This document shows positions 19,630 to 29,900 of a DNA stretch of 64,000 bases, one piece after another. This DNA comes from Puccinellia tenuiflora (taxonomy: Eukaryota; Streptophyta; Magnoliopsida; Poales; Poaceae). Under the pieces are notes generated by a model. That model made no database searches and was not told the DNA's origin. It was given only the letters and a program-made list of their open reading frames with translations. Both the position numbers and the translations under genes were made by a program. The stretch is from the NCBI GenBank assembly GCA_012064385.1, contig QRDG01000531.1, positions 943,331 to 1,007,330 of the forward strand, in the 5' to 3' direction. Positions within the stretch are counted from its first letter, which is position 1, and each line of letters begins with the position of its first letter.

Positions 19630-22600
19630 ATGATGCAGATGGGCCACCCATGGATGTACGGTGACCGACGCTCTGGCACTTATAGAGAAGGCGTGCGTTC
19701 TTTTATCGTTGTGGCCGAGGCGAACAAGCGGCGGGATGGTTTTATGTGTTGTCCGTGTGTCGAATGTCGGAATGAGAAGGATTACACTTCCTCAAGAGTC
19801 ATTCAGAGCCACCTGCTTCGGTCCGGTTTCATGTCCGGCTATAATGTTTGGACCTATCACGGAGAAAGAGGGGTTATGATGGAAGACGGCGATGAAGAAG
19901 AGAACGATGATGACAACTACCGATCTATGTTCCCTGAATACGCTGATACCGCAATGGAAGACAATGAAGAAGAAGGAGGTGAAGAACGGGCAGCATATGA
20001 GCCCGCTGATGATCTTGGTCAGGTCATTTCTGATGCAAAGCGAGACTGCGACACAGAAAAGGAGAGGTTGCAGTTCGAGCAGATGTTACAGGACCACAAC
20101 AAATTGTTGTACCCAACTTGTGAAGATGGCCAGAAGAAGCTGGGTAGCACACTAGAATTGCTGAAGTGGAAGGCAGAGACCGGTGTGACTGACTCGGGAT
20201 TTGAAAAGTTGCTGGTACTAATGAAGAAGATGCTTCCAAGAAATAACGAATTGTCCGCCAGTACGTACGAAGCAAAGAAGCTTGTCTGCCCTCTAGGATT
20301 AGACGTGCAGAAGATACATGCATGCCCTAATGACTGCATCCTCTACCGTGGTGAGAAGTACGAGAATATGGATAAATGTCCGGTATGCACTGCATTGCGG
20401 TATAAGATAAAAAAAGATGACCCTGGTGATGTTGAGGGCGAGCCACCCAGGAAGAGGGTTCCTGCCAAGGTGATGTGGTATGCTCCTATAATACCACGGT
20501 TGAAACGTTTGTTCAGAAACAAAGAGCATGCCAAGTTGTTGCGATGGCACATGGAAGACCGTAAGAAAGATGGGATGTCGAGGCACCCGGCTGATGGTCG
20601 GCAGTGGAGAAAAATCGAGAGAGAGTTCCCGGACTTTACAGGTGACGCAAGGAACTTATGGTTTGGTCTAAGTACAGATGGCATGAATCCTTTTGGGGAG
20701 CAGAGCTGCAGTCACAGCACCTGGCCCGTGACTCTATGTATCTACAACCTTCCTCCTTGGTTGTGCATGAAGCGGAAGTTCATTATGATGCCAGTGTTGA
20801 TCCAAGGCCCGAAGCAACCCGGCAACGACATTGATGTGTATCTAAGGCCATTAGTTGATGAACTTTTACAGTTGTGGGCCGAACCAGGTGTACGTGTGTG
20901 GGATAAGCACAAACAGGAGGAATTTGACCTACGAGCGTTGCTGTTCGTAACCATCAATGATTGGCCTGCACTTAGTAACATTTCAGGACAGACGAACAAA
21001 GGATACAGTGCATGCACGCACTATTTAGATGAGACTGAAAGTATATATCTGGATAAATGTAGGAAGAATGTGTACCCGTACAATCATCGTTTTCTTCCGC
21101 CCAGGCATCACTTAAGGAAAAAAGGCAAGCATTTCAATGGCAAGGAAGAAACCCGAACGAAGCCTGTCCCCCGTAGCGGTGCTGATGTATTTGGTATGGT
21201 CAAGGATTTAAATGTAATCTTTGGAAAGGATCCTGGCAGAGAACATGTTCCGAATGACGCTGACGGACACGCACCCATGTGGAAGAAGAAATCTATATTG
21301 TGGGAGCTAGAATATTGGAAAGTCCATGAGGTCCGCTCTGCAATTGACATGATGCACCTGACGAAGAATCTTTGCGTGAATATTCTAGGCTTCCTGGGCT
21401 TGTATGGGAAGTCAAAAGATACACCAGAAGCACGGGAGGACCAGCAACGTCATAAAGGACGAGACGGCATGCATGCAGGGCCGTTTCAAGGGCCTGCCAG
21501 CTACGCTCTTACCAAAGAAGAGAAGGAAATCTTTTTTGAAATCCTTTTGAGTATCAAGGTCCCGTCTGGCTTCTCGTCGAATATAAAGGGAATAGTAAAT
21601 ATGAAAGAGAAAAAATTCCAAAACCTAAAGTCTCATGACTGCCACGTGCTTATGACGCAATTGCTTCCGGTTGCATTGAGGGGAATTCTAGCAGAAAATG
21701 TTCGACTAGCCATTGTGAAGGTATGCGCATTCCTCAATGCAATTTCTCAGAAGGTAATCGATCCAGAAAGTCTAACAGGGTTACAGATTGATGTGGTCCA
21801 ATGTCTGGTCAGCTTCGAGTTGTTGTTCCCGCCATCCTTCTTCAATATTATGACGCACCTCCTAGTTCACCTAGTCGAAGAGATTAGAATTCTCGGTCCT
21901 GTGTTTCTACATAATATGTTCCCCTTCGAGAGGTTCATGGGAGTCTTAAAGAAATATGTTCATAACCGTGCTAGGCCAGAAGGAATCATCTCCAAGGGCT
22001 ATGGAACAGAGGAGGTCATTGAGTTTTGTGTTGACTTTCTTCCTGACCTGAAGCCGATTGGTGTTCCTGAATCTCGGTATGAAGGAAGGCTGACTGGAAA
22101 AGGCACACTAGGAAGGAAAACAACGGTATGTAGGGACGCGCTTTCTTTCACTCAAGCACACTACACAGTTCTACACAATTCCACCGTGGTTGCTCCGTAT
22201 ATCGAGAAACACAAGAATATTCTACGCGCCGAAAACCCGGGGGAGCATGAATCCTGGATTAAAGGGGAACAAGAGGCGACTTTCGGCAGTTGGTTGCAGA
22301 CACATCTCATGAATAACAACACTGTTGGAGATCAGCTGTACTTGTTGGCTAGGTTACCATCATCGACTATATGTACTTTCCAAGGGTACGAGATAAATGG
22401 GAATACATTTTACACGATCTCCCAAGATAAAAAGAGCACCAACCAAAACAGTGGTGTCCGCTTTGATGCAACAGACGACAATGGGCAGAAGGACACATAT
22501 TATGGATACATAGAGGAGATATGGGAACTTGATTATGGACCTACTTTTAAGGTCCCTTTGTTTCGGTGCAAATGGGTCAAGCTGACAGGAGGCGGGGTAC

Positions 22601-22734
22601 ATGTAGACCAAAAGTACGGCATGACAACAGTGGATCTCAAAAAGCTTGCATACATGGACGAGCCATTCGTCCTAGCGAACGATGTGGCTCGGGTTTTCTA
22701 TGTGAAGGACATGTCTACCAAATCGAGAAAATGA
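19630..22734 (+). CDS. TNP2-type CACTA transposase, nearly intact
   Basis: A 1034-codon frame. The transposase-associated domain (about residues 4-85: MYGDRRSGTYREGVRSF, CCPCVECRN, SHLLRSGFMSGY) is followed by an acidic stretch. The TNP2 core comes next (LWFGLSTDGMNPFGEQ near 343, LPPWLCMKRKF, LIQGPKQPGNDIDVYLRPL), then SILWELEYWKVHEVRSAIDM. A DUF4218-like block spans about 678-785 and a DUF4216-like block about 955-1023 (YYGYIEEIWELDYG). It should cut and join transposon ends in the nucleus after binding, with TNPA, to the subterminal repeats. The TGA at 22732-22734 is probably premature: the same frame runs a further 71 codons to TAG 22948-22950 (RHIVLSGKRNIVGVDDKTDM), as family members do. 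ATG at 19630 or 19639 is possible. Confidence 0.88.
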   Translation: MMQMGHPWMYGDRRSGTYREGVRSFIVVAEANKRRDGFMCCPCVECRNEKDYTSSRVIQSHLLRSGFMSGYNVWTYHGERGVMMEDGDEEENDDDNYRSMFPEYADTAMEDNEEEGGEERAAYEPADDLGQVISDAKRDCDTEKERLQFEQMLQDHNKLLYPTCEDGQKKLGSTLELLKWKAETGVTDSGFEKLLVLMKKMLPRNNELSASTYEAKKLVCPLGLDVQKIHACPNDCILYRGEKYENMDKCPVCTALRYKIKKDDPGDVEGEPPRKRVPAKVMWYAPIIPRLKRLFRNKEHAKLLRWHMEDRKKDGMSRHPADGRQWRKIEREFPDFTGDARNLWFGLSTDGMNPFGEQSCSHSTWPVTLCIYNLPPWLCMKRKFIMMPVLIQGPKQPGNDIDVYLRPLVDELLQLWAEPGVRVWDKHKQEEFDLRALLFVTINDWPALSNISGQTNKGYSACTHYLDETESIYLDKCRKNVYPYNHRFLPPRHHLRKKGKHFNGKEETRTKPVPRSGADVFGMVKDLNVIFGKDPGREHVPNDADGHAPMWKKKSILWELEYWKVHEVRSAIDMMHLTKNLCVNILGFLGLYGKSKDTPEAREDQQRHKGRDGMHAGPFQGPASYALTKEEKEIFFEILLSIKVPSGFSSNIKGIVNMKEKKFQNLKSHDCHVLMTQLLPVALRGILAENVRLAIVKVCAFLNAISQKVIDPESLTGLQIDVVQCLVSFELLFPPSFFNIMTHLLVHLVEEIRILGPVFLHNMFPFERFMGVLKKYVHNRARPEGIISKGYGTEEVIEFCVDFLPDLKPIGVPESRYEGRLTGKGTLGRKTTVCRDALSFTQAHYTVLHNSTVVAPYIEKHKNILRAENPGEHESWIKGEQEATFGSWLQTHLMNNNTVGDQLYLLARLPSSTICTFQGYEINGNTFYTISQDKKSTNQNSGVRFDATDDNGQKDTYYGYIEEIWELDYGPTFKVPLFRCKWVKLTGGGVHVDQKYGMTTVDLKKLAYMDEPFVLANDVARVFYVKDMSTKSRK

Positions 22735-22950
22735 AATCAGCAAAAGAATACATCGTCCGATGAGCCAAAGCGCCACATAGTTCTTTCAGGGAAAAGAAAC
22801 ATTGTGGGAGTGGATGACAAGACAGACATGTCAGAAGATTATAATAAGTTTCATGAAATTCCGCCCTTCACAGTGAAAACTGACCCATGCATCCTGTTAA
22901 ATGATGAAGATGCTCCATGGCTACGGCGCAGAAGAAAACCACAACACTAG
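22735..22950 (+). pseudogene. TNP2 C-terminal tail beyond a premature TGA
   Basis: In frame with the transposase. It encodes NQQKNTSSDEPKRHIVL, then GKRNIVGVDDKTDMSEDYNK and IPPFTVKTDPCILLNDEDAP, ending at TAG. The equivalent part of CACTA-1 (RSIIGMEGPANKQD region, 3419-3460) supports this as real C-terminal coding sequence. The TGA fits a CGA-to-TGA deamination. Confidence 0.75.
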
Positions 22951-23469
22951 ATAGGGATGTTGGTGATTTGTAATAATGGCTATATGCGAATACAAACCGT
23001 CGGGATGTATGCATGGAATCTGAATGATTTGTATTCGGTCGATGAACTGAAGGATTTCTAGATAGAACAAAACACACGGTATCACCTGCATACAACCCTA
23101 CTGTGGCTAGAGAGTTCCCGCATATCAAATGCACCGTAGGGCGTATGCAGGTGAAACCGTTTGATTTGTATTCGGTCGATGAACTGAATGATCAGAGCGC
23201 CTTGCCGCTGCTTGGATCCGACCGACGGGCATGGCTACCACTTCCACCACCACCACTCCCACCTCCTCAGCAATTCATCATTGTGTCACCCTAATCCAGT
23301 GGTTGGATTCAACCTACCCGAGGGCTTGTGTTAGGGAACATGCCAGTGGGTAGGCTAAATCCAACCATTGGGTTCGGTGGCAAAGGTAGACGCTCGTTGT
23401 GTGCCGTTTCGCTGCAGGGACGTCGCTATTTATAGGCGATTAGAAGGTGTACCTGTGGATGAGGTGGAA
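22951..23469 (+). other. TNP2 3' region with duplicated 24-bp motif
   Basis: Non-coding. TGATTTGTATTCGGTCGATG plus AACT occurs at 23025-23048 and 23162-23185, and a third time after the second small gene at 25396-25419. ACGGTATCACCTGCATAC...GTATGCAGGTGAAACCGT (about 23078-23161) is a long imperfect inverted repeat. Confidence 0.7.
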
Positions 23470-23964
23470 GTGCAGATCCAACAGCTCACAAGCGCTCTAA
23501 AGAAACACACCCCTGATCCAACGGCTCACAAGCGCTTGAAAGAAACACACGATCCGTGTGCTTCTTTAGTCCCGGTTGGTAACACGAACCGGTACTAAAG
23601 GCCCTGATCCAACAGCTCACAAGCGCTCGAAGGAAACACACGATCCGTGTGCTTCTGATCCAACGGCTCACAAGCACTCTAAAGAAACACACCCCTGATC
23701 CAACGGCTCACAAGCGCTTGAAAGAAACACACGATCCGTGTGCTTCTTTAGTCCCGGTTGGTAACACGAACCGGTACTAAAGGCCCTGATCCAACAGCTC
23801 ACAAGCGCTCGAAGGAAACACACGATCCGTGTGCTTCTGATCCAACGGCTCACAAGCGCTCTAAAGAAACACACCCCTGATCTGACGGCTCATAAGCGCT
23901 TGAAAGAAACACACGATCCGTGTGCTTCTTTAGTCCCAGTTGGTAACACGAACCGGTACTAAAG
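23470..23964. repeat. Tandem repeat, about 182 bp, nearly three copies
   Basis: Unit landmarks are TGATCCAACGGCTCACAAGC, GAAACACACGATCCGTGTGC and the hairpin TTAGTCCCGGTTGG...CGAACCGGTACTAAAG. Units with the hairpin start at about 23515, 23697 and 23878. ACACACGATCCGTGTG is itself palindromic. A diverged partial copy lies at 24641-24755. Confidence 0.9.
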
Positions 23965-23974
23965 GCCCTGATCA

Positions 23975-23986
23975 CATATATATATG
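23975..23986 (+). promoter_or_regulatory. TATA box of small gene 1
   Basis: CATATATATATG, ten bases after the last TTAGTCCC-type hairpin. It starts a leader that is nearly identical over about 46 bases to the one at 24775-24822. Confidence 0.55.
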
Positions 23987-24070
23987 TAGGCTTGGCCGCC
24001 ATTGCCATATCACATCTAAACTCATATCTGCAACCTCATCACTCTTCCATTGACTTAGGTGTCGGCGACG

Positions 24071-24454
24071 ATGTCCATGTTGGACCAGAGGGGCGATGTG
24101 CGGGACTGGGCTCCACCGGCCTGGCACTGGGAGGTGCTACCTTCTGGGACGCGCAGCTTGGTGAGGAATCCGGGTGACGTCGTCGACCCAGATCTTCTGT
24201 GGTGGCAGTCGCATGGGCCACGCTCGGTGCAGAGGGAGCCGGCCTCCGAGGAGGTGGTACGTCGCCGTATCAGGGAGTAGGATGAGCATGTCCGTCGCTA
24301 CATGTATCTATTGGATAGGCAGTATGACAGTAGGTGGTCGTTTCTTCAGAGGGTTCCTTCTCACGTGAGCTATGACCCTGTGAGGGTTCCTTCTCTTTGG
24401 ATGCGCAGCGCCGGCGGCTCAGCACCCCGCGGCTCAGTAACCGGTCGAAGTTAG
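24071..24454 (+). pseudogene. Small unknown gene 1 of CACTA-3 (one in-frame stop)
   Basis: Frame from MSMLDQRGDVRDWAPP through WHWEVLPSGTRSLVRNPG, VVDPDLLWWQSHGP and EEVVRRRIRE, then TAG at 24278-24280. The same frame continues DEHVRRYMYLLDRQYDSRW and VPSHVSYDPVRVPSLWM to TAG 24452-24454. The even codon pattern across the stop suggests one protein of about 127 residues with a recent nonsense change. No domain recognised; composition is Arg/Trp/Pro-rich. The start is uncertain because the aligned leader has CCATTG where gene 2 has its CCATGG start. Confidence 0.5.
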
Positions 24455-24530
24455 TTTCAGAGTCTGTGATTGCCATTGCAGTTCTCTTGTCTGTGATCGT
24501 AGTTTAGGTTACTACTTGCTTTTGAAAACT

Positions 24531-24640
24531 TTAGTCGCGGGGCGTGGTTCAACCCGTGACTAAAGACATGCTTTTAGTCGCGGGGCGTGGTTCAACCCGT
24601 GACTAACGACATGCTTTTAGTCGCGGCTTGAGCCACGCCC
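24531..24640. repeat. Internal subterminal-type hairpins before small gene 2
   Basis: Two direct copies of TTAGTCGCGGGGCGTGGTTC followed by AACCCGTGACTAA, then a third half (TTAGTCGCGGCTTGAGCCACG). Each copy forms a hairpin of the CACTA-3 end type. Confidence 0.85.
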
Positions 24641-24774
24641 CACGATCCGTGTGCTTCTGATCTAACGGCTCAGAAGCGCTCTAAACAAACACATGATCCG
24701 TGTGCTTCCGATCAAACAGCTCACAAGCGCTCGAAGAAACACACTATCTGTGTGCTAGCTTCTTGCCATATCAC

Positions 24775-24783
24775 TATATATAT
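24775..24783 (+). promoter_or_regulatory. TATA box of small gene 2
   Basis: TATATATAT about 45 bases before the ATG at 24826, at the start of the leader shared with small gene 1. Confidence 0.6.
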
Positions 24784-24825
24784 GTAGGTTTGGCCGCCAT
24801 TGCCATATCACATCTAAACTCTTCC

Positions 24826-25353
24826 ATGGCTTCCACCGTACTCAGCTACCGTCAGGCGGAGGAGCTTTCCGCCTCGAACTACCCCTGCCCGCCCGGCTAC
24901 TGCGTCCCCGCCGGCTGGATGCTGAGCGCCGGAGGCGTGCCGGTCCCTCCTGTCCCTCATGGTGTGGCGCGTCGGGCGGCCATCACGAACCACTACTACC
25001 TCGAGCTCACGCCGGAGCAGCGGATGGATCCCCGCTGGCATCCCGACTACCGCCCGACTTGGGACGCCTTCTTCATCAATCGGCGTGAGAGGGCACTCGC
25101 CAGGTACGAGGGGGACGGCCCGCCTCCTTCGGACTTCAACGAGGCCGGCCGTCAGCTGTGGTGGGCTGGCCGAACTCTCTAGGGCGTTATGAACTACATC
25201 CCGGCTGGCAATAACCCCCGCCTGCGCTACCCTCAGATCCAGTCCAGGCGTGCTCACCCGTCGAGGTGGGAGCCACGAGCGCCGTCCAATGATAGCGACG
25301 ACGATGACGATTACGAGGACGAGTATTATAGGCCTAGGCAGGAGTATGACTAA
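24826..25353 (+). pseudogene. Small unknown gene 2 of CACTA-3 (one in-frame stop)
   Basis: Starts MASTVLSYRQAEELSAS in a CCATGG context. It continues CPPGYCVPAGWMLSAGG, AAITNHYYLELTPEQRMDPR, TWDAFFINRRERALARYEG and FNEAGRQLWWAGRTL, then TAG at 25180-25182. The same frame goes on GVMNYIPAGNNPRLRYPQ and ends with an acidic Asp/Glu/Tyr-rich tail at TAA 25351-25353. It would be a 175-residue protein without the TAG, probably once a GAG. I do not recognise a domain. Similar hypothetical proteins occur with Triticeae CACTA elements (from memory). Followed by the 24-bp motif shared with TNP2's 3' region. Confidence 0.55.
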
Positions 25354-25733
25354 GATTGTTCGGACAAATTATCCAGTTATGTCATTCTGTATAAATGATT
25401 TGTATTCGGTCGATGAACTAGTTATTATCAAATGATCCACTGTTGTCATTGGCTCCAAGATTCAAAAGTATGCAAAAAAATATTAGTTAATCCATTTTTT
25501 AATTGAAAATGGCAAAATTGTTAATAGTTTGTAGAGTTACAATAATTATTTTATAAAACAGAAAATGGTTTTGGATTACTTATTCAAATTCAAGTACTTT
25601 TCATGTTGGAAGTTTTCTCAAATTTATTCAAATGTTTGTAGAGTTAATCCATTTGTGAGTAAGTATTTGAAAAAACAGAGAAAACAGCGCGGGAGCACAT
25701 TTTTTGGCCCAGCGCACACAAATTTTGGGCCCA

Positions 25734-25892
25734 TTAGTTGCGGCCCGTACCACCAGCCGCGACTAAAGCCTGCGATGCGCGCGCGATCTGAAACTGCCCC
25801 CCCCCCCACCCCCCCTTTAGTCGCGGGGCGTGGCTCAACCCGCGACTAACGCCCCCCCTTTTGTCCCGGTCGGTTCCACGCCCCGCGACTAA
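25734..25892. repeat. Internal subterminal-type hairpins before the TNPA/Ulp1 gene
   Basis: Hairpins TTAGTTGCGGCC...GCCGCGACTAAAG (25734-25767) and TTTAGTCGCGGGGCG...CCCGCGACTAAC (25815-25849), then TTTGTCCCGGTCGG...CGCGACTAAAGG. C-homopolymer runs separate them. Confidence 0.85.
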
Positions 25893-25900
25893 AGGGGGGG

Positions 25901-25908
25901 TTATAAAG
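25901..25908 (+). promoter_or_regulatory. TATA box of the TNPA/Ulp1 gene
   Basis: TTATAAAG directly after the last internal hairpin. It is followed by a GC-rich leader (25930-26365) and a probable leader intron from AG-GTAGATTT near 26366 to TTTTGCAG at 26940. Confidence 0.6.
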
Positions 25909-25929
25909 CTGGCCGTCTCCCCGGTGCGT

Positions 25930-26945
25930 GGCTCAGACCGCGACACCGGAGGCCATTTGTGACATAGCGCCGTCAGGCTGCCGAAATTTTCCACCGCCAC
26001 CGTCGCCTCCTGCCGCCGGCCGCTCTCCTCCGCCACGCCCACCGCTCTCCTCCGCCACGCGCCCTTCGCCTCCGCCGCCACGCGCCCGTCGCCCGAGCTA
26101 CCGCCGCCCGAGCCTTCCTCTCCGTGCCCGTCGCCATCGCCTCCTCCGCCGCCCGAGCCCGCCGTCCTCCACGCCCGCCGTCGTCGCCTCCTCCGGCGCC
26201 TGGGCCCGCCGTCCTCCGCCGCCCGAGCCCGCCGTCCTCCGCGCCCGCCGCCGTCGCCTCCTCCGCCGCCTGGGCCCGCCATCCTCCACGCCCGCCGGTC
26301 AAGCCTTCCTCCGCGCCCGAGCCTGCCGCCGTATGTCCTCCGCCCGAGCCTTCCTCTAATTTTAGGTAGATTTTTAGGGTATTTTAATTTTAGGTAAAAT
26401 TTTAGATTAGTTAGATTGGTATTTACAAATTTTGCTAATTTAAGGGTAGTTTAATTTTAGGTAGATTTTTAGGGTAGTTTAATTTTAGGTTAAATTTTAG
26501 ATTAGTTAGATTGGTATTTTACAAATTTTGCTAATTTAAATTGGTACTTTACAAATTTTGCTAAGTTAAATTGGTACTTTAGAAATTTTGCTAACTTAAA
26601 TTCGTATTACTTTTTTAGTGTAGAAATAGAAATTTTGCTAAGTTAAATTGGTACTTTACAAATTTTGCTAAGTTAAATTGGTACTTTAGAAATTTTGCTA
26701 AGTTAAATTGGTCGAAGTTAGTTTGAGAGGTTCATGCATGGGAGATGTATTAGTGATATTATTGACGATGTTTTATGTTTAAAAAATAATGGACCCGAGC
26801 TATGTAACTGGATTATTCTAGATGTATTTGTGATATTATTTGTGAGCTATGTACTATTTGTATGTAGTATTATTTTAGTAGTATTTTTATGTACTAGTAG
26901 CAATATTTTATGCGATAATGATATTGTGTGCATTTTGCAGAAACT
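25930..26945 (+). other. Leader exon and leader intron of the TNPA/Ulp1 gene
   Basis: 25975-26360 is a repetitive GC-rich block (CCGCC/CGAGCC-type) without a convincing frame. 26366-26940 is AT-rich and intron-like, containing a tandem array of a 30-bp unit near TTTTGCTAAGTTAAATTGGT (26520-26712), and ends in a good acceptor five bases before the ATG. Confidence 0.6.
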
Positions 26946-29900
26946 ATGGATCCACCTAGTCCGATCCGCAGAGACCTAAGACAAGAAGAAATTCTCGAGG
27001 ACATAATCCACAACGCCACCGGTGCTGGTCCACCAGAATCTACCTCGATGTATCTGAACCCATCCGGTGAGGGTGAAGAGGTCGACCAAAATGAGGGGGA
27101 AGCCGACGCCTCTGATGATGGAGAAGGCGACGGCTCCGATGATGGACCCTTAACAAAGTCCGGCAAGGTATATATATGAAGTCCGATGGTCAGTAGATGC
27201 ATTAATTGAGTTGTATATATATGAATTGACGAATGTTTCTTCTCTTAGGCCTCCACATCGAGCAAATGTTCCAAACGAGGCCCGGCCAAAAAGTTGGCCG
27301 CATCTGCGCATTATACAATTACGAAGATATCACCAGTGGGCGAACCGTTGGAACCCATAAAGGTTGCAAAGAAATTTGTAAAACAATGCGGAGTTATGGT
27401 TAGGGATCGCGTCCCCATCACCGTTCGAGAGTGGAATAAGCCCAAAGGGGTGGAAGATAATGAGTATGTCGCCGAAAGGTACAAAGATGGTCTTTGGAAT
27501 GACCTCATGGCACATTTCACCCTCCCAGAATGTGAGGAAGAGGACGACACAGCTGCATTGAGGGACAAAGTCAAGGTGTTCACTCTTAAGAAGATGGCCG
27601 AACTATTCCGGCAGTGGAAGAAAACATTATGGCAAGAGTATCAGAATACCAATAGTGCTCCAAAATTCGAGGGCTATCTAGTGAAGCAGAAGGCTTACTG
27701 GGATGCATTTGTGAAGTACAAGAAGTCAGAAGATGCTACGGAAAAGTCAACACGAGCCAAGACAAATGCTACGAAAAAGAAATATCACCATAAGCTCGGG
27801 ACAGGGGGCTACGCGACTGCCATGCCAAAGTGGGATAAAATAGAGGAAGCGCTGCTTGCTAAAGGGATCGTTCCAGAACCAATTCGCGACGAATGGGAAC
27901 TGAGGGCACGCAATTTTTTCCTTGCGCATGGGAGTGAGTATGACATGGAGACAGGGGATCTTATTTGCAGTGAGGGGATAAGGGTACCCAGGGAGACATG
28001 GCTGAAAGTGGTGAAAGAAATTAAAGAGGGGAAAACAAAGTTCCGTGCTGATAGAGAGAAAGACTTGCTGACAAAGGTCCTCGGGAATCCAGAAAAAGGA
28101 GGACGAACACGAGGCTTTGGCCTTAGTTATCCCTGGGAGATTGGGTTTCCCAAAGACAAAGATACTTATAGAAGCCGATCGAGAGCAAAGAAGCGACGGG
28201 AGGAGGAGGAGGAAGACAAGTTCAACCAGCTGCTAGCAAGAATTGACAAGCAGCAGCAGCAGATTGACGAACTTAGAGGAGAGCGCCCGCAAGATCCTGC
28301 ACTCGATATTACCGCCGGCCCATCTCTGCGGAGAAGCAGCGTGGCTGAATCGGAGGTCCCGTCTGACGGTGCATGGATGATAGATGGCGGTCCCGGCTAC
28401 CCCGTGGATGGAATCAAGGAGCAGATACCTTGTGAGCTCCATCAGAAGGTGAAGAACATATCCCTGAAGGTGGCGGTCGGAACTGCTTTACCTTGTCCAC
28501 CTGAGGCACGTTGGCATGGCCGTGAGATTCCAACTGGCTATGCTAAAGTCAGGGTGGATGAAATCGTAAAGGGGTTTGACTCAATGGAGCTTGACATCCA
28601 TGGACCTGAAGGTGAGAAGACACTCGGAGAAGTACTGGGTGGTATCATTCTATGGGACAAGAACAACATCAAGCTTCCAGGCTCGGCGCCAAGTCCAACA
28701 CCGCCTCCGAGTCGTCGCAGGTCACCATCACCTACAGGAAGCCCACCCCAAGACTATGATCAACACAGCGCGAGTCCATCTCGATCTCCGCCGCCGGACT
28801 TGGGCCGGCCGTCTTCGCCGCCGCCTTTGCCAGCTAAGGCCAATAAGCGGAAGCGTGCTTCGTCGCTGAGTACTCTACGACGCAGCAGCCCAAAACGAAA
28901 AAGGGAGCCCCTCCCAAGAGTACCTCATAAGAATCTTCCCATCAGAACTTATGATCGTACTGACGAGGAAATCGCAGCGATCGCAAAGGCTGAAAAAGAT
29001 GCGCATTTTGCAAAGAAGAAAACAGAGCCCACCCCGGTATACACTGAGAAGCAAATAGCGTGGGGAGTTGATTTTCTGAGCACAAAATCGCAATATGAGT
29101 TGCACCATAAGCCAGATGACTATGCACGCACACTTCGGAAGGAAGCGGAGAAGAACAAATCAAGTAAAAGTGCAAGCGGGAGCAAAGCAAGTGAAAGTGC
29201 AAGCGGGAGCAAAGCAAGTAAAAGTGCAAGTAGGAAACGAAGGGACGTTCCCCAGCTCGGAGAACAGGCCAAACAATCGATCCCACCCCTCAAGGTGTTA
29301 TCCAAAGACGTTCCTCAGGCACAGCAGCAGGATTTGGTAGAAGCTGCAAAGTTGGTGGCCGCTTTGGGTGTGACTGTTGCTGAACTGTTAGGTTCCCAAG
29401 ACGACAAGTTACCCATGGCTGATGTAGCCCCTACATATGTCCCAGGGAAGCCTTTGGTCAGCGAACAGAAGTTGAAACAACTGCCAACACAAATGCGAAA
29501 TTTGCATCAATGGTACTTGAGAGTGGTAAAGCAGGACAGAATAATGATCGTGGCGAAAGTCCCAGCAGAGTACTTCTTCCGAGCCGAAGAGGTCCATGTT
29601 GACTTTTCATAACTCTTCCAATTATTCAATTTGGACACCCTCGACAAATATCTCATGAGTTGCTACTGTCTGTAAGTTGTTGAATTCATTGTCTACATAT
29701 AACTTGTTCAGTTCATTGCATTTGTAATTATTCTCATTATATATATCCTTCTGTACTCTATATTATGCAGAATGAATATGCAGTCTTGTAAAAGAAAGGT
29801 CTATAGTGTTGGGTTCATTGACCCAGATAAAGTACATATAGAAACGCTAACGACGAAACCCGACGAGACGGCGGGAAACCTTCTAAGGTTTCTAACGGAG

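Noticed and set aside
25975..26360. Proline/arginine-rich frames upstream of the TNPA/Ulp1 gene
   Set aside because: Repetitive GC-rich leader, open in several frames on both strands; the supported start is the ATG at 26946.
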